This document shows, in pieces, positions 1-7,577 of a DNA stretch of 43,304 nucleotides. This stretch comes from Cohaesibacter sp. (GTDB lineage Bacteria; Pseudomonadota; Alphaproteobacteria; Rhizobiales; Cohaesibacteraceae), in assembly GCA_025800145.1 (NCBI GenBank), contig JAOXSH010000153.1, forward strand, positions 1 through 43,304. Reading direction: 5' to 3'. Each line of letters begins with the position of its first letter. Within the stretch, counting starts at the first letter, position 1. The notes beneath the pieces are model-generated. The model searched no databases and was not told the DNA's origin. It saw only the letters and a list, made by a program, of their open reading frames with translations. A program made the position numbers and the translations under genes.

Positions 1-71
1 CCGACAAAGTAGAGCAATATATCCCCGAACGCATGGCGGCCCGTAATCCAGAGCGCATGACCGCCAGCTAA
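1..71 (+). CDS. 3' end of unknown early gene (duplicate of 42596-43234)
   Basis: This is the carried-over tail of the gene that starts at 42596. The reading frame enters at base 3 and ends with TAA at 69-71. It is not a separate gene. On the closed circle it precedes ssb by 19 bases. Confidence 0.9.
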   Translation, partial: DKVEQYIPERMAARNPERMTAS

Positions 72-141
72 AACGAAAGGAGCTACGCTCATGTCACTGA
101 ATGAAGCCAACTTGATAGGACATCTAGGCCAAGACCCAGAC
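1..141. repeat. Terminal direct repeat (left copy), circular junction
   Basis: These 141 bases are repeated without a mismatch at 43164-43304. Coding sequence continues smoothly through both copies: the end of one gene, a ribosome binding site, and the start of ssb. The simplest reading is a circular molecule of 43,163 bp cut at an arbitrary point, with an overlap equal to an assembler k-mer length. It is not a biological long terminal repeat, because the repeat starts and ends inside genes with no boundary signal. Confidence 0.95.
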
Positions 142-534
142 ATCCGCCGCACGCAAGACGGGAAACCCGTCTGCAATCTTTCCATTGCTACATCCGACCA
201 CTGGAAAGACAAAAATACAGGCGAGAAAAAATCTCGCACAAACTGGCACCGCATCGTCATTTTCAATGAGGGACTTTGTAATATTGCAGAAAATTACCTC
301 AAAAAAGGATCTCAGGTTTTCATCAAAGGCGCGATTAAAACCCGCAAATGGCAAGATCAAAACGGACAGGACCGGTACACGACAGAAATTGTCCTACAAG
401 GCTTTGGCTGCACCCTGAAAATGCTTGGCAAAAACACCAGCGGCCCCAGCCAAAACACCGACCCCGACGCGTATGACGGAGAGAGCCAACCCGGATCGAA
501 CATGTCAGACATGGATGACGACATACCATTCTAA
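91..534 (+). CDS. ssb: Single-stranded DNA-binding protein
   Basis: A 147-residue SSB. The N-terminal OB fold starts with the typical pattern of a short strand, then LIGHLGQDPDIR, and continues to about residue 112. A Gly/Asn/Gln/Ser-rich linker follows, and the protein ends in the acidic tip DDDIPF, which in bacterial SSBs recruits replication and repair partners. The ATG at 91 has AAGGAG eight bases upstream. It coats single strands during phage replication. It sits in the rightward early operon after the gene ending at 71 and before a small membrane-peptide ORF. Family assignment is secure. Confidence 0.97.
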   Translation: MSLNEANLIGHLGQDPDIRRTQDGKPVCNLSIATSDHWKDKNTGEKKSRTNWHRIVIFNEGLCNIAENYLKKGSQVFIKGAIKTRKWQDQNGQDRYTTEIVLQGFGCTLKMLGKNTSGPSQNTDPDAYDGESQPGSNMSDMDDDIPF

Positions 535-585
535 CTTGTCCCACCTAACCATATGGAACACCACCTCACCAAAGGAAACGCCCCC

Positions 586-696
586 ATGGAACGCCTGATC
601 ATCCCAATCACCGCCACCCTAGCTGCCCTTGGCGGCACCCTCTATTTTGCCGCCATCAAAGCAGGCGAGCTGATCACCCCATATTTTGCAGGATAA
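586..696 (+). CDS. 36-residue single-TM membrane peptide
   Basis: ATG at 586 has AGGA at 573-576, nine bases upstream, and the frame stays open to TAA at 694-696. The product has a short charged start (MERL) and one hydrophobic stretch of about 20 residues, then ITPYFAG. This predicts one membrane span. It fits neatly between ssb and the gene at 706, where coding would otherwise be absent for 170 bases. Function unknown. Similar tiny membrane ORFs occur at 8726, 9069 and 42498. Confidence 0.6.
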   Translation: MERLIIPITATLAALGGTLYFAAIKAGELITPYFAG

Positions 697-705
697 GAGG
701 CGATT

Positions 706-1245
706 ATGATGACCAACCTGAAAGAAGAACTTGAAGCCCTAGCTGCCAAAGCAAACGATGAAGACCTTGCAACAGAAGGCCACTATTGGAAAGACAGCCT
801 CAGCAATCTCACATCATGCAGTCATGGCGATTGCGGCTATTTTGCCAATGATGCAAACGGCGAGCTGATAGCCGCCCTCTGGAATGCGTACCGCGCCGGG
901 CAACTGGACGTGATTGAACCCAAAGGACAAGGCCCAATCATAGGCATAGCTCTAGCCCAGTTTGCTTGCGAACCAGTTTTTTATGAGCTGCTTATCCATT
1001 ACGCCAACGGCATTGAAACAAGCCTAACTGTTGAGCGAAACGCCTTTACCTTATTTACAGCAGATCTGATCAATCTATTTCACCAGCCAGACAAAAAGGA
1101 CGCCCGCATTACGGAGCTGGAAGGAGCTTTGCAGGCAATGCGATGGGCGTTTGATTCGCCCATTGCACGCAGAAAAATAGGCGGCGCTTGTGCAGATGAA
1201 GCAAGGGATCTTATGCGCACCGCTCTCCTACGAGAGGGCGAATAG
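706..1245 (+). CDS. Ea22-like hypothetical early protein
   Basis: A 179-residue soluble protein starting at ATG 706 (or ATG 709), with GAGG directly upstream. Residues 40-75 contain ELIAALWNAYRAGQL, which resembles the short segment shared by Ea22-like proteins of lambdoid and alphaproteobacterial phages. A C-terminal helix (ARITELEGALQAMRWAF) is also typical of such proteins. Their function is not known. The stop codon TAG abuts the next start at 1246, so it is co-translated with that gene. The family link is suggestive only. Confidence 0.7.
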   Translation: MMTNLKEELEALAAKANDEDLATEGHYWKDSLSNLTSCSHGDCGYFANDANGELIAALWNAYRAGQLDVIEPKGQGPIIGIALAQFACEPVFYELLIHYANGIETSLTVERNAFTLFTADLINLFHQPDKKDARITELEGALQAMRWAFDSPIARRKIGGACADEARDLMRTALLREGE

Positions 1246-1818
1246 ATGCTGACAACGACCTTAAATGAAATACTCGAGGTGGACCCCTGCCAAGATTGCT
1301 GGAAGAAGCTCCTGCGCCATCTCTGCAAAACCCAGGCCGATGACGATCCCATCAACTTTTATGTTATTTTGGAAAGCAATGGCGTTTTAGACGCTTTTTT
1401 TTGCCTTCGGGCCTTGCCAGAAGAAATGGACGATGAAGTCCGATTTCTCGCCTGCCTGATTGCAGAAAAAAGTCGGGAACATATTCCAGAGGGCGCAAGC
1501 CGCGCGCTCAAGGCTCTTGAAGTGGCTGGCAGAGCCTTGAGAGGCGAAGCCACAGAAGAAGAGCTGTCGGAGAGTTGCTGGGAGGCGGAAGAGGACGCTC
1601 GTGAGGCCGCACGGCGCTCCTACGAGCGGCCTCACGAGGAGCGGCTTTGGCAGCCCGCTTGGGCGAGCGCTTGGGCGGCCTGCGCCGTTAACCCTTGGTC
1701 CGCTTGTGATGCCTCTGCGGCCGCAGCTTTCTGCCCAGATGGATCTGAGGCTTGGTCTCTACAAAAGTCAATCTTTCTAGATTGGCTAAGGCTCTTTGAT
1801 GAGCAGGAGGGTGCGTGA
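1246..1818 (+). CDS. Unknown early protein rich in Ala, Trp and Glu
   Basis: 190 residues, with ATG immediately after the preceding TAG and GAGAGGG upstream. The N-terminal half is rich in Cys and Leu. Residues 105-180 are unusually rich in Ala, Glu and Trp (for example WQPAWASAWAACAVNPWSAC), suggesting a repetitive helical segment. I do not recognise a domain. Its TGA overlaps the next ATG (TGATG at 1816-1820), so the two genes are translationally coupled. Function unknown. Confidence 0.7.
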   Translation: MLTTTLNEILEVDPCQDCWKKLLRHLCKTQADDDPINFYVILESNGVLDAFFCLRALPEEMDDEVRFLACLIAEKSREHIPEGASRALKALEVAGRALRGEATEEELSESCWEAEEDAREAARRSYERPHEERLWQPAWASAWAACAVNPWSACDASAAAAFCPDGSEAWSLQKSIFLDWLRLFDEQEGA

Positions 1819-2174
1819 TGGCGTCTTGGGAAAAATATGATCAGCTCTGCCCATGGCTGGAAGGCACAAAAACCCAATGGGGTAGCAATGGGGTGGTCTT
1901 GGGCAAAAATCCTTACAGGACCGCCTTTTTTGAGGCGTTCCCGCCAGACGCGTCATTCCTTCGCGGTGAAGGAAAAACAATCACAGAGGCTGAACAGGAC
2001 GCCTTTGCCCAATATCAAAAAGTCACCGCCTGCAATCGCAATGGTGGTCATCTTCTAAGTCGGAATCGTGGCAAGGTCACTTATAAAAATGGCGCGGGTT
2101 TTTGCAAGCAAACTATCCCGCCCATTCAAATTGCAGGCACCAGAGATGAAAGAGATAACGCTCTACTCCCCTGA
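1818..2174 (+). CDS. Small hypothetical phage protein with NGAGFC motif
   Basis: 118 residues from ATG 1818, preceded by CAGGAGGG. The C-terminal part contains a Cys-Asn-Arg-Asn...His segment followed by RNRGKVTYKNGAGFCKQT. I recall similar segments in small phage proteins where Cys and His residues could bind a metal; this is not established here. It is coupled to the preceding gene by a TGATG overlap and overlaps the excisionase start by 29 bases. Function unknown. Confidence 0.65.
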   Translation: MASWEKYDQLCPWLEGTKTQWGSNGVVLGKNPYRTAFFEAFPPDASFLRGEGKTITEAEQDAFAQYQKVTACNRNGGHLLSRNRGKVTYKNGAGFCKQTIPPIQIAGTRDERDNALLP

Positions 2175-2355
2175 TGATGCAGCTAAGTTACTTGGCATGT
2201 CCAAGCAAACACTAGCCGCATGGCGCATGCGAGGCGATGGGCCAAAATTTTTAAAATTTGGCAATCGCATTAGATACTCTCATGATAAAATTGAGGAATT
2301 TCTAGAACAGCACACCCAAACGCACACCGGACAATCAGGCGGTCAATCCGCCTGA
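2146..2355 (+). CDS. xis: Excisionase-like DNA-binding protein (AlpA/HTH_17 type)
   Basis: 69 residues from ATG 2146. The core reads YSPDDAAKLLGMSKQTLAAWRMRGDG followed by a wing, FLKFGNRIRYSHDKIEEFLEQ, the standard MerR-like winged-helix fold of excisionases and AlpA regulators. A longer frame exists back to 2068, but its first 26 residues do not fit the family. The gene is last in the rightward early operon and converges on int, overlapping its 3' end by 13 bases. That is the expected place for the protein that directs integrase to excision. It could instead be an AlpA-type transcription activator. Confidence 0.85.
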   Translation: MKEITLYSPDDAAKLLGMSKQTLAAWRMRGDGPKFLKFGNRIRYSHDKIEEFLEQHTQTHTGQSGGQSA

Positions 2356-3497
2356 TTTGAGTTTTTCGCCATCATAATAGAAGCTGCATCTTCAGCTACG
2401 CCTTTCTTGGATGACGGCAAAGAATGCGCATAATGCCTACGAGTAGTCGCAACATCTTCGTGACCAAGCAAATCACTTACATCCTCAAGGCTTACCCCAG
2501 AATTAAGCAGCTGCGAGCCAACCGTACGCCTTAAATCATGGACTTGCAAATTAGAAATAGCCGCACGTTTACATATTTCTTTATGAACTTTATAGAGCGT
2601 GTGTTCATTGATTGCAGTATTACTCTTTCCAAAACTCGCAAACACAAACTCACAGTCCTTTAAATGCGGAATATCTTCAAACAAAGCAACAACTTGCTCC
2701 GCAAGTTGAAATGTTTTAGGTCCAGTCTTTGTGCGTGGATAAGAAACCGTCGCTCCTGCCAAATCAAGCATACTCCATTGCAGCCCCAACACTTCATCCT
2801 TGCGCCTGCCTGACAGCAACATATAGCGGATTGCATAAAAACCCATTTGCCAAAGCCGCCCTTCTTTCTGAAGCTCATCAAGTGCTGACCAATAACGCGC
2901 CAGCTCATCCTTCTGCATCCAGCGCCGCCTCGGATTTCTAGGGTTCTGCCCTACATGGAGCCAAGGATTGTGAGCTGTTTGAGGCAAAGAACCATGACCA
3001 ATCGACCAAGTGATTACTGATTGCAAAAAAATCTTTGCCGCATTCGCAGCAATTGGGCCGTTTTTCAAAGAAATATCAGCATGACGCTTTCGACACATTT
3101 CAATTGTCAAATCAGAAGGCCGCAATTCAGCCCAATCAAAAAACCTGTTTTGCCAAATGCGATTATATTGATAGCGCGTCTCCTCACCTAATTCCGGCCC
3201 TCTGATCTTAAAGTAACGATCAACCAACTCCTGCAAACTATCAGCACCAAAACCGCCCTCACGAATTGCAGCCTTTTTTACCCGCGCCTTATCTCGCGCT
3301 TGGTCTACAGAAATTTCTGGAAAATATCCAAGGGTTTCACTTATCTGCTTACCACGCACCCGAACAATAACAACAAAGGTCTTTTTCTTGGCCCCAACAA
3401 CCAATCCAAAGCCAGATTCCGACACATCCATAAACCGTTTTTGCTTGCCTTCAAATTTAACATTTTTTACAAAAGTATTATTGATCTTTACAGGCAT
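2343..3497 (-). CDS. int: Tyrosine integrase
   Basis: 384 residues with ATG at 3497. Residues 1-75 are an arm-binding/DUF4102-like domain and 85-185 a SAM-like core-binding domain. The catalytic domain is 195-365, with Arg232 (SGRRKDE), Lys257, His320-x-x-Arg323 (HDLR), His346 (LLGH) and nucleophile Tyr356 (HYAH). All six positions are intact, so the enzyme should be active. It inserts the circular phage DNA at a chromosomal attB site and, with the excisionase, removes it. Its promoter must lie in the AT-rich repeat region upstream of 3497, so integrase binding there could autoregulate it. Confidence 0.97.
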   Translation of the reverse strand: MPVKINNTFVKNVKFEGKQKRFMDVSESGFGLVVGAKKKTFVVIVRVRGKQISETLGYFPEISVDQARDKARVKKAAIREGGFGADSLQELVDRYFKIRGPELGEETRYQYNRIWQNRFFDWAELRPSDLTIEMCRKRHADISLKNGPIAANAAKIFLQSVITWSIGHGSLPQTAHNPWLHVGQNPRNPRRRWMQKDELARYWSALDELQKEGRLWQMGFYAIRYMLLSGRRKDEVLGLQWSMLDLAGATVSYPRTKTGPKTFQLAEQVVALFEDIPHLKDCEFVFASFGKSNTAINEHTLYKVHKEICKRAAISNLQVHDLRRTVGSQLLNSGVSLEDVSDLLGHEDVATTRRHYAHSLPSSKKGVAEDAASIMMAKNSNQAD

Positions 3498-3840
3498 ACA
3501 ATCACCTTCAAAACAGCATTAATCACTCAGTTAAAATACACCCCAAAAAACTAATCACCCTATAATCACTTTTGCAAGAAAAAAAGCGGAATTCAGAGAA
3601 ATCAAACGACACCCCGAACCCCGCAGAAAACAGCCCATTTAAACTGTCAAAAACTCACATCAACTCACGCCACCATAATTGGGGCTTATTCACCTATATT
3701 ACATATAATTATTAATATTCAGATGTTTGCTTTATTTTTATATTTTAATAATCACTCTATAATCACCTATACAATTTAGAACTAAGCTTATAATTGAGCG
3801 ATTTTTAATATATAATCACCTTAGAACAGCGACCATATCG
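3498..3840. repeat. AT-rich, gene-free attP candidate with seven AATCAC repeats
   Basis: No convincing gene lies between int and the lysis terminator. The stretch carries AATCAC seven times on the + strand, at 3500, 3521, 3553, 3564, 3750, 3761 and 3814. Most share a longer form close to TATAATCACYT. Spacings of 21, 32, 11, 11 and 53 bases are near multiples of the helical turn. The central 3590-3690 part has AACTCAC at 3652 and 3662. This is the layout expected of attP: arm-type sites for Int or Xis flanking a core. No tRNA 3' end was recognised, so the core is not placed. Confidence 0.65.
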
Positions 3841-3859
3841 TTGCTCTCAAGACACAAAA

Positions 3860-3889
3860 AAAGCCCGCCGCATTTCTGCGACGGGCTTT
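3860..3889 (-). terminator. Rho-independent terminator of the lysis operon
   Basis: A 13-bp stem with one mismatch (AAAGCCCGCCGCA pairs with TGCGACGGGCTTT) and a four-base loop. On the minus strand it is followed by a run of seven T. It begins one base after the stop codon of the holin gene and ends leftward lysis transcription before it reaches attP. Confidence 0.9.
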
Positions 3890-3890
3890 G

Positions 3891-4193
3891 TTATTTTGAT
3901 GAATTGCGCCAGTTTTGCCAGAATTTCACCGGATCACGACTGACCCGCAAAACAGTCTTGACGAGATTGTTGCCTGTTAGAGCAAGCCCCCCAGCAACGA
4001 GTGGCACAAAGGCTTGGTCTAGCTCGAAGTAGGTCAGGGCTGCATTGGTGCCAATATAGGCCCCAAACAGGCCCGCCGCGAAGGCCGCACAGCGCTGGAT
4101 CATTGAAAGGTCTGGTGACAAGAGTGCCGCCAAAAGAGCGCCCGCGACCATAACCAAATGGCGCGGGCTAATTGCTTCAAAAAACTCCTGCAA
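3891..4193 (-). CDS. Three-TM holin
   Basis: 100 residues if read from TTG at 4193. That start has AGGGAG seven bases upstream and lies two bases after the nuclease stop. An ATG at 4259 would add 22 non-hydrophobic residues overlapping the nuclease gene and is less likely. Three hydrophobic segments are visible (about 12-27, 35-56, 61-80), then a basic tail ending WRNSSK. Size, topology and position at the end of a lysis cassette match three-TM phage holins, which form the inner-membrane hole that releases the endolysin. The functional call rests on topology and context, not a sequence motif. Confidence 0.7.
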   Translation of the reverse strand: MQEFFEAISPRHLVMVAGALLAALLSPDLSMIQRCAAFAAGLFGAYIGTNAALTYFELDQAFVPLVAGGLALTGNNLVKTVLRVSRDPVKFWQNWRNSSK

Positions 4194-4195
4194 GG

Positions 4196-4807
4196 TTAAT
4201 CTCCCTGCCCCAGCTTGGGCTTTGGCAACGCCTGCAAAGACGGTCCTTCGCACCACCACGCTGCTTTGGTGCCGCCAGTATATTCAACCGCATGGCCGGT
4301 TTTGATCAAATCCGGCCCAAGGCTTGGACACTCTGTCAGATCATATGGATAGGCCAGGCAGGCTTTTAGCGCTTTTTGGTTGGGCGCATAATGCGCTTCC
4401 GCCACGACGCGCCCCTGATATTTGTCTGGCTTTACATCGCTCAAAATTAGCCAGTCTCCCGGCTTTATCAGTTTTTTGACAAAATCCGTCGCCTTTAATC
4501 CAAGGTCATTCTCATAAGCTTTGATAAAATTCGGCAATTTCTTTCCGCGCCACAGCGGATGAGAGCGACAACCCGACCCTCTTTTTTCCGGCGTGTCAAC
4601 GCCGGAAATCCGCACACCAATCGCTTTGTCTGTTTTGAGCCACACCCTAGCCTTTACATAAATTGTATCGGCATCATAAACCCTCTCCACTTCGGCGGGC
4701 ACCAGAGCCGGGCCGTTAAAAACGGTTCTTGGCCCAGCATTGGCGAGAGAAGCAAGGCAGATCAGCGCCATAAAACCAGCCAACACATATATTGAAGCAA
4801 TCCGCAT
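4196..4807 (-). CDS. Secreted thermonuclease (staphylococcal nuclease fold)
   Basis: 203 residues. Residues 1-24 are a signal peptide ending in ANA, so the enzyme should act outside the cytoplasm. The mature part has the SNase pattern: YDADT at 44-48, then R66...D71-T-P-E74, matching Arg35, Asp40, Thr41 and Glu43 of the staphylococcal enzyme, and the KYQGR segment with R133 in the place of Arg87. The catalytic set is complete. Such enzymes cut DNA and RNA with calcium. Six Cys in the mature protein could form disulfides. It lies between endolysin and holin, so it is probably co-expressed at lysis. A role in degrading released host DNA is inference. Confidence 0.88.
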   Translation of the reverse strand: MRIASIYVLAGFMALICLASLANAGPRTVFNGPALVPAEVERVYDADTIYVKARVWLKTDKAIGVRISGVDTPEKRGSGCRSHPLWRGKKLPNFIKAYENDLGLKATDFVKKLIKPGDWLILSDVKPDKYQGRVVAEAHYAPNQKALKACLAYPYDLTECPSLGPDLIKTGHAVEYTGGTKAAWWCEGPSLQALPKPKLGQGD

Positions 4808-4822
4808 CTTATTCAGCCCCTC

Positions 4823-5779
4823 TTATGCCTGTTTGGTTTTGTTCAAAAACCGGATCAAACCACCAAGAAGCGGCGATTTGAGTTGAAAATAGGCGAGAGC
4901 GCCAGCCACGCCAAGCGCCGTAAAATCAGCAGAGCTGATTTGCCCGGATTGAATGGCGGCAATGCAGGCGTCCAGCGCCGGGTTGCCCTCAGGCGCACCA
5001 CCACCACCGCCTGAAAAGCGCGCAAGCAGATAACCAACCAGCCCCCCGCCTGTCAGTTTGCTCAAAAGCCCACCTTGGCCCGGCTCTGGTGCCCGCCGAA
5101 GTGGAGAGGGTTGTTTTGTGTTTTGCATGTCGTTTTCCTCATATTTTGGAATTTGACCATTAGGAAAGGCAGCTTTAAGCGCCTTGTGGAAGTCTTTTGC
5201 GAATCGGGCGAATTTATCGGCCTTGTCCATGCTGTTGACAATACGCCGGGCGTTTAGCCAATGCGTGTGCTTTTGCCCAAAATAATCGGCCAGTTTTTTG
5301 GACGTGAAACCGCCAGTGCGCATTCCATGAACCAGCACAAAAGCACTCACCTTGTCTGTCAGCATCAAATCTGGCTGGGTGGTGAGCGGCAGGCCTGTTA
5401 GGCGCGCATACTTTTCGTAATTGAAAAAATGGGTCAGTTGGACCCATCCTCGACCGTAATAAGATTGACCGGTTTTTTTATGCCGCAAGGCATAATTGCG
5501 ACTGATTTTCCCACGGCGGTGAAGATTTGCGACTGCCTTGATTGCGCCAGCATCTGATTTTGAAAACCCCTCGCGCACCGGCAAAAAGGCGGAGCCTACT
5601 TCCCCGCGCGGTGTGGCCAAAACATAAGCGATTTGGCGGAAGTCGATAACACCCTGATCAATGCATTCATTGATGATGCAGTGAATTGCCTTGACCGCAC
5701 TAGCGCGTACACGCTTTGGAAAAACAGACGAGCCGCGCAAAACATCAAAGAAGGTCTTATATTGGGCAGAAGCACTCAT
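4823..5779 (-). CDS. GH19 endolysin with hydrophobic C-terminal extension
   Basis: 318 residues. Residues 10-205 match the glycoside hydrolase 19 (chitinase-like lysozyme) domain of phage endolysins. Likely catalytic Glu60 and Glu70 lie in LATPRGEVGS...VREG, and the signature YYGRGWVQLTHFFNYEKY spans 107-124. It cleaves the glycan backbone of peptidoglycan. After about residue 230 there is a Gly-rich linker and two hydrophobic stretches (near 245-257 and 286-312) not normally part of this family, suggesting membrane association. There is no signal peptide, so export would need the holin. Its ATG overlaps the stop of the upstream amidase gene (ATGA). Confidence 0.9.
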   Translation of the reverse strand: MSASAQYKTFFDVLRGSSVFPKRVRASAVKAIHCIINECIDQGVIDFRQIAYVLATPRGEVGSAFLPVREGFSKSDAGAIKAVANLHRRGKISRNYALRHKKTGQSYYGRGWVQLTHFFNYEKYARLTGLPLTTQPDLMLTDKVSAFVLVHGMRTGGFTSKKLADYFGQKHTHWLNARRIVNSMDKADKFARFAKDFHKALKAAFPNGQIPKYEENDMQNTKQPSPLRRAPEPGQGGLLSKLTGGGLVGYLLARFSGGGGGAPEGNPALDACIAAIQSGQISSADFTALGVAGALAYFQLKSPLLGGLIRFLNKTKQA

Positions 5780-6243
5780 TCCTTAGCCTCCTTTTCCAGC
5801 TCAATGCGGTTATCACGCCGTCGAATGGTCTGGACCAGACCATAGAGCGCGCCGGGGCTTAGATTGGTTGGCTGGATATCCAGCGCGTGGGCGCAAATTT
5901 CCGAGCAATACCACCGCTTTTTTTGACCACGATTGAGGTTCAAAATCTGGCTCAAGACAATGCCGAGCCAGTCATAGCCCCGGCCTGATTGGCTCTTAAC
6001 GAAATCAATCGCGCGAAGGGGCGGCGACGGAAAGGTCACAAGATCCCACTTATCAGGATCCAGCATTATTTCTTTTGCCCGCACGCCGCCGTCCCGCTCA
6101 GAGCTGGAAAAGCAAAGCGCTGTCTGGCCATAGGCTGGCCGACCTCGCACAAGCTCCACATGGCTGTATTTTGAGCGCGTAGCAAAGCGAATGAGCGCAG
6201 CGAAAAGCCCGCCCCGCCCTTTATAAAAAGCAAGCGTGATCAT
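5776..6243 (-). CDS. Papain-like permuted cysteine hydrolase (YebB/YiiX type)
   Basis: 155 residues from ATG 6243. A longer frame to 6330 has no good start signal. His28 in SKYSHVEL and Cys113 in WYCSEICAHAL are the expected catalytic pair of the circularly permuted NlpC/P60-like superfamily. In this group the His motif comes before the Cys motif, as here. Members cut amide or thioester bonds, often in cell wall or lipids. It heads the lysis operon and overlaps the endolysin by four bases. A role as peptidoglycan amidase is plausible but not shown. Confidence 0.75.
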   Translation of the reverse strand: MITLAFYKGRGGLFAALIRFATRSKYSHVELVRGRPAYGQTALCFSSSERDGGVRAKEIMLDPDKWDLVTFPSPPLRAIDFVKSQSGRGYDWLGIVLSQILNLNRGQKKRWYCSEICAHALDIQPTNLSPGALYGLVQTIRRRDNRIELEKEAKE

Positions 6244-6324
6244 GGATAACCCCAATAAAAAACCCGCCTCAATGGACGAGCGATCAAAGTTGTTTTGTGA
6301 AAGTTTTGCCGAATTTATTCGAAA

Positions 6325-6369
6325 ATACACTTTTTTGTTGTTGACATAGATAAACTTTTAGTGCATATT
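6325..6369 (+). promoter_or_regulatory. Rightward promoter with palindrome over the -35 box
   Basis: TTGACA at 6341-6346, a 17-base spacer, then CATATT at 6364-6369. The arms ATACACT (6325-6331) and AGTGCAT (6360-6366) form an inverted repeat centred on the -35 box, a likely operator. It drives the pair of genes starting at 6421. The -35 and -10 boxes match those at 8638 and, in reverse, 14953. Confidence 0.7.
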
Positions 6370-6420
6370 ACAACCATAAGCCGGACGGAATAAACCTCTG
6401 GCGACAGGAAAGAACCTACA

Positions 6421-6927
6421 ATGATCAACTTCAATCACAAAGCAATCACAGAACAATTCAAAAAGATCCTGGAGCGCGCGGGGGCAACCTTCACAATACA
6501 CACAGCGCAAACCGGAACCGTTTACATGACAATTGCCGGTGCTGATGATGATCACCAAGACCTTAAAATTCGCATCGCTGATCACGGCGAGTGCTATTGC
6601 AGCGAAGATTTTTCTATCGACCCAGAGGGGATCAACCTCAAGCAAGCCGTTGAGTTCACAGGCAAATATTGCGGCTACAACGTAACCCGCTCACTCGCGG
6701 CCTTCAAAGCAGCGCAGACCCGCCGCGCAGCAAAACACGCAGAGGCAGCAGCACAATTTCAACCAGCCCTTAAAGCAGCAAAAGCCGAATGGGAAGCCCG
6801 CGAAGCTTTCCAAAAAGCCTATATCACAAAGAACCACCCAGACTACGACCAGCAGCCACCCAAAAAGCGCAAACGCATCCGCCATAGAGCAAACAAAGCC
6901 TATGTCGGGCAAGGAACATCAAAATGA
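6421..6927 (+). CDS. Hypothetical protein with Lys/Ala-rich C-terminus
   Basis: 168 residues with AGGAAAG upstream of ATG 6421. Residues 1-100 form a compact domain containing VYMTIAGADDDHQDLKIRIADHGECYC, with several acidic residues and Cys. Residues 100-168 are Ala/Lys/Gln-rich and end in a basic patch (KKRKRIRHR), suggesting helical structure and nucleic-acid contact. The domain is not one I can name. The gene overlaps the HTH gene downstream by four bases (ATGA), so they work as a pair. Function unknown. Confidence 0.75.
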   Translation: MINFNHKAITEQFKKILERAGATFTIHTAQTGTVYMTIAGADDDHQDLKIRIADHGECYCSEDFSIDPEGINLKQAVEFTGKYCGYNVTRSLAAFKAAQTRRAAKHAEAAAQFQPALKAAKAEWEAREAFQKAYITKNHPDYDQQPPKKRKRIRHRANKAYVGQGTSK

Positions 6928-7562
6928 CAAACACAACCTTCAAGGCAGCCCTGCACACATGCGGGCTGTCTCACAATGAAGCAGCCGAGTTTCTGAAGGC
7001 GTCTGAATCTGCCATAAAAAACTGGAGCAGGGGCAAAAATGCGCCCCCCCTATCAACTTGGCTAAAACTTGCTGCACTCTATGAGAAAATCGAAAGCGCC
7101 GCAAATTTTGCAGCAGAAACGATCAGCCTCGATGAGGAAGCAAGAGAAACCCTCAACAGTCTAGCCGCGGACCTTAGCACCGAAGAAGGACTGCCCGGAG
7201 GGGCCGACGCCACAGCCGGTGCGCTGGCGATTTTGCTTGCTGCGCAAGATCAAAAAGACGCAATCAGATCAGAGGCAGAACGGCCCACGGTCAACCTCAC
7301 AGACCTGGACCCGAATGACAAGATACTGTGTTCCTATCGGGAGGGGCAGCACTTCCGGGAATGGGAGGAGCCGCGATACGCGGTGATTGTAGTTGGGCGC
7401 GCAAATTTCTGCGATAATAAATGGACCGTACCCATCCCAGATAGAAAAAGTCTGGCCAATTGGCGCAACTTCGCAAGAAAAAACATTTTACAAGACGCGC
7501 CCCACCGCAAAATTATCAAAATAGAGTTACTCGATCGCAAAACAAAAGAAATTATAGCATAA
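6924..7562 (+). CDS. HTH regulator (WSRG family), larger copy
   Basis: 212 residues. An HTH lies at about 10-50: LSHNEAAEFLKASESAIKNW, then SRGKNAPPL, as in XRE-like plasmid and phage regulators that recognise DNA through LSxxEAA...W. A helical region follows (55-115), then a separate C-terminal domain (about 125-212) with YAVIVVGRANFCDNKWTVPIPDRKSLANW that I do not recognise. The same HTH pattern recurs in the protein at 8078, also the second gene of a pair. It may control the nearby palindromic promoters. Regulation of late or lysis genes is possible but unproven. Confidence 0.75.
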   Translation: MTNTTFKAALHTCGLSHNEAAEFLKASESAIKNWSRGKNAPPLSTWLKLAALYEKIESAANFAAETISLDEEARETLNSLAADLSTEEGLPGGADATAGALAILLAAQDQKDAIRSEAERPTVNLTDLDPNDKILCSYREGQHFREWEEPRYAVIVVGRANFCDNKWTVPIPDRKSLANWRNFARKNILQDAPHRKIIKIELLDRKTKEIIA

Positions 7563-7577
7563 ATCATGAGTGCAACG

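Noticed and set aside
1-141. Long terminal repeat of a virion
   Set aside because: The repeat begins and ends inside genes without boundary signals, and GpA-type terminases usually make cos ends; an assembly overlap explains it better.
3590-3700. tRNA 3' end as attP core
   Set aside because: I looked for a T-arm-like GGTTCGAATCC pattern on both strands and saw only a weak GGGGTTCGGGG; not enough to call a tRNA-derived core.
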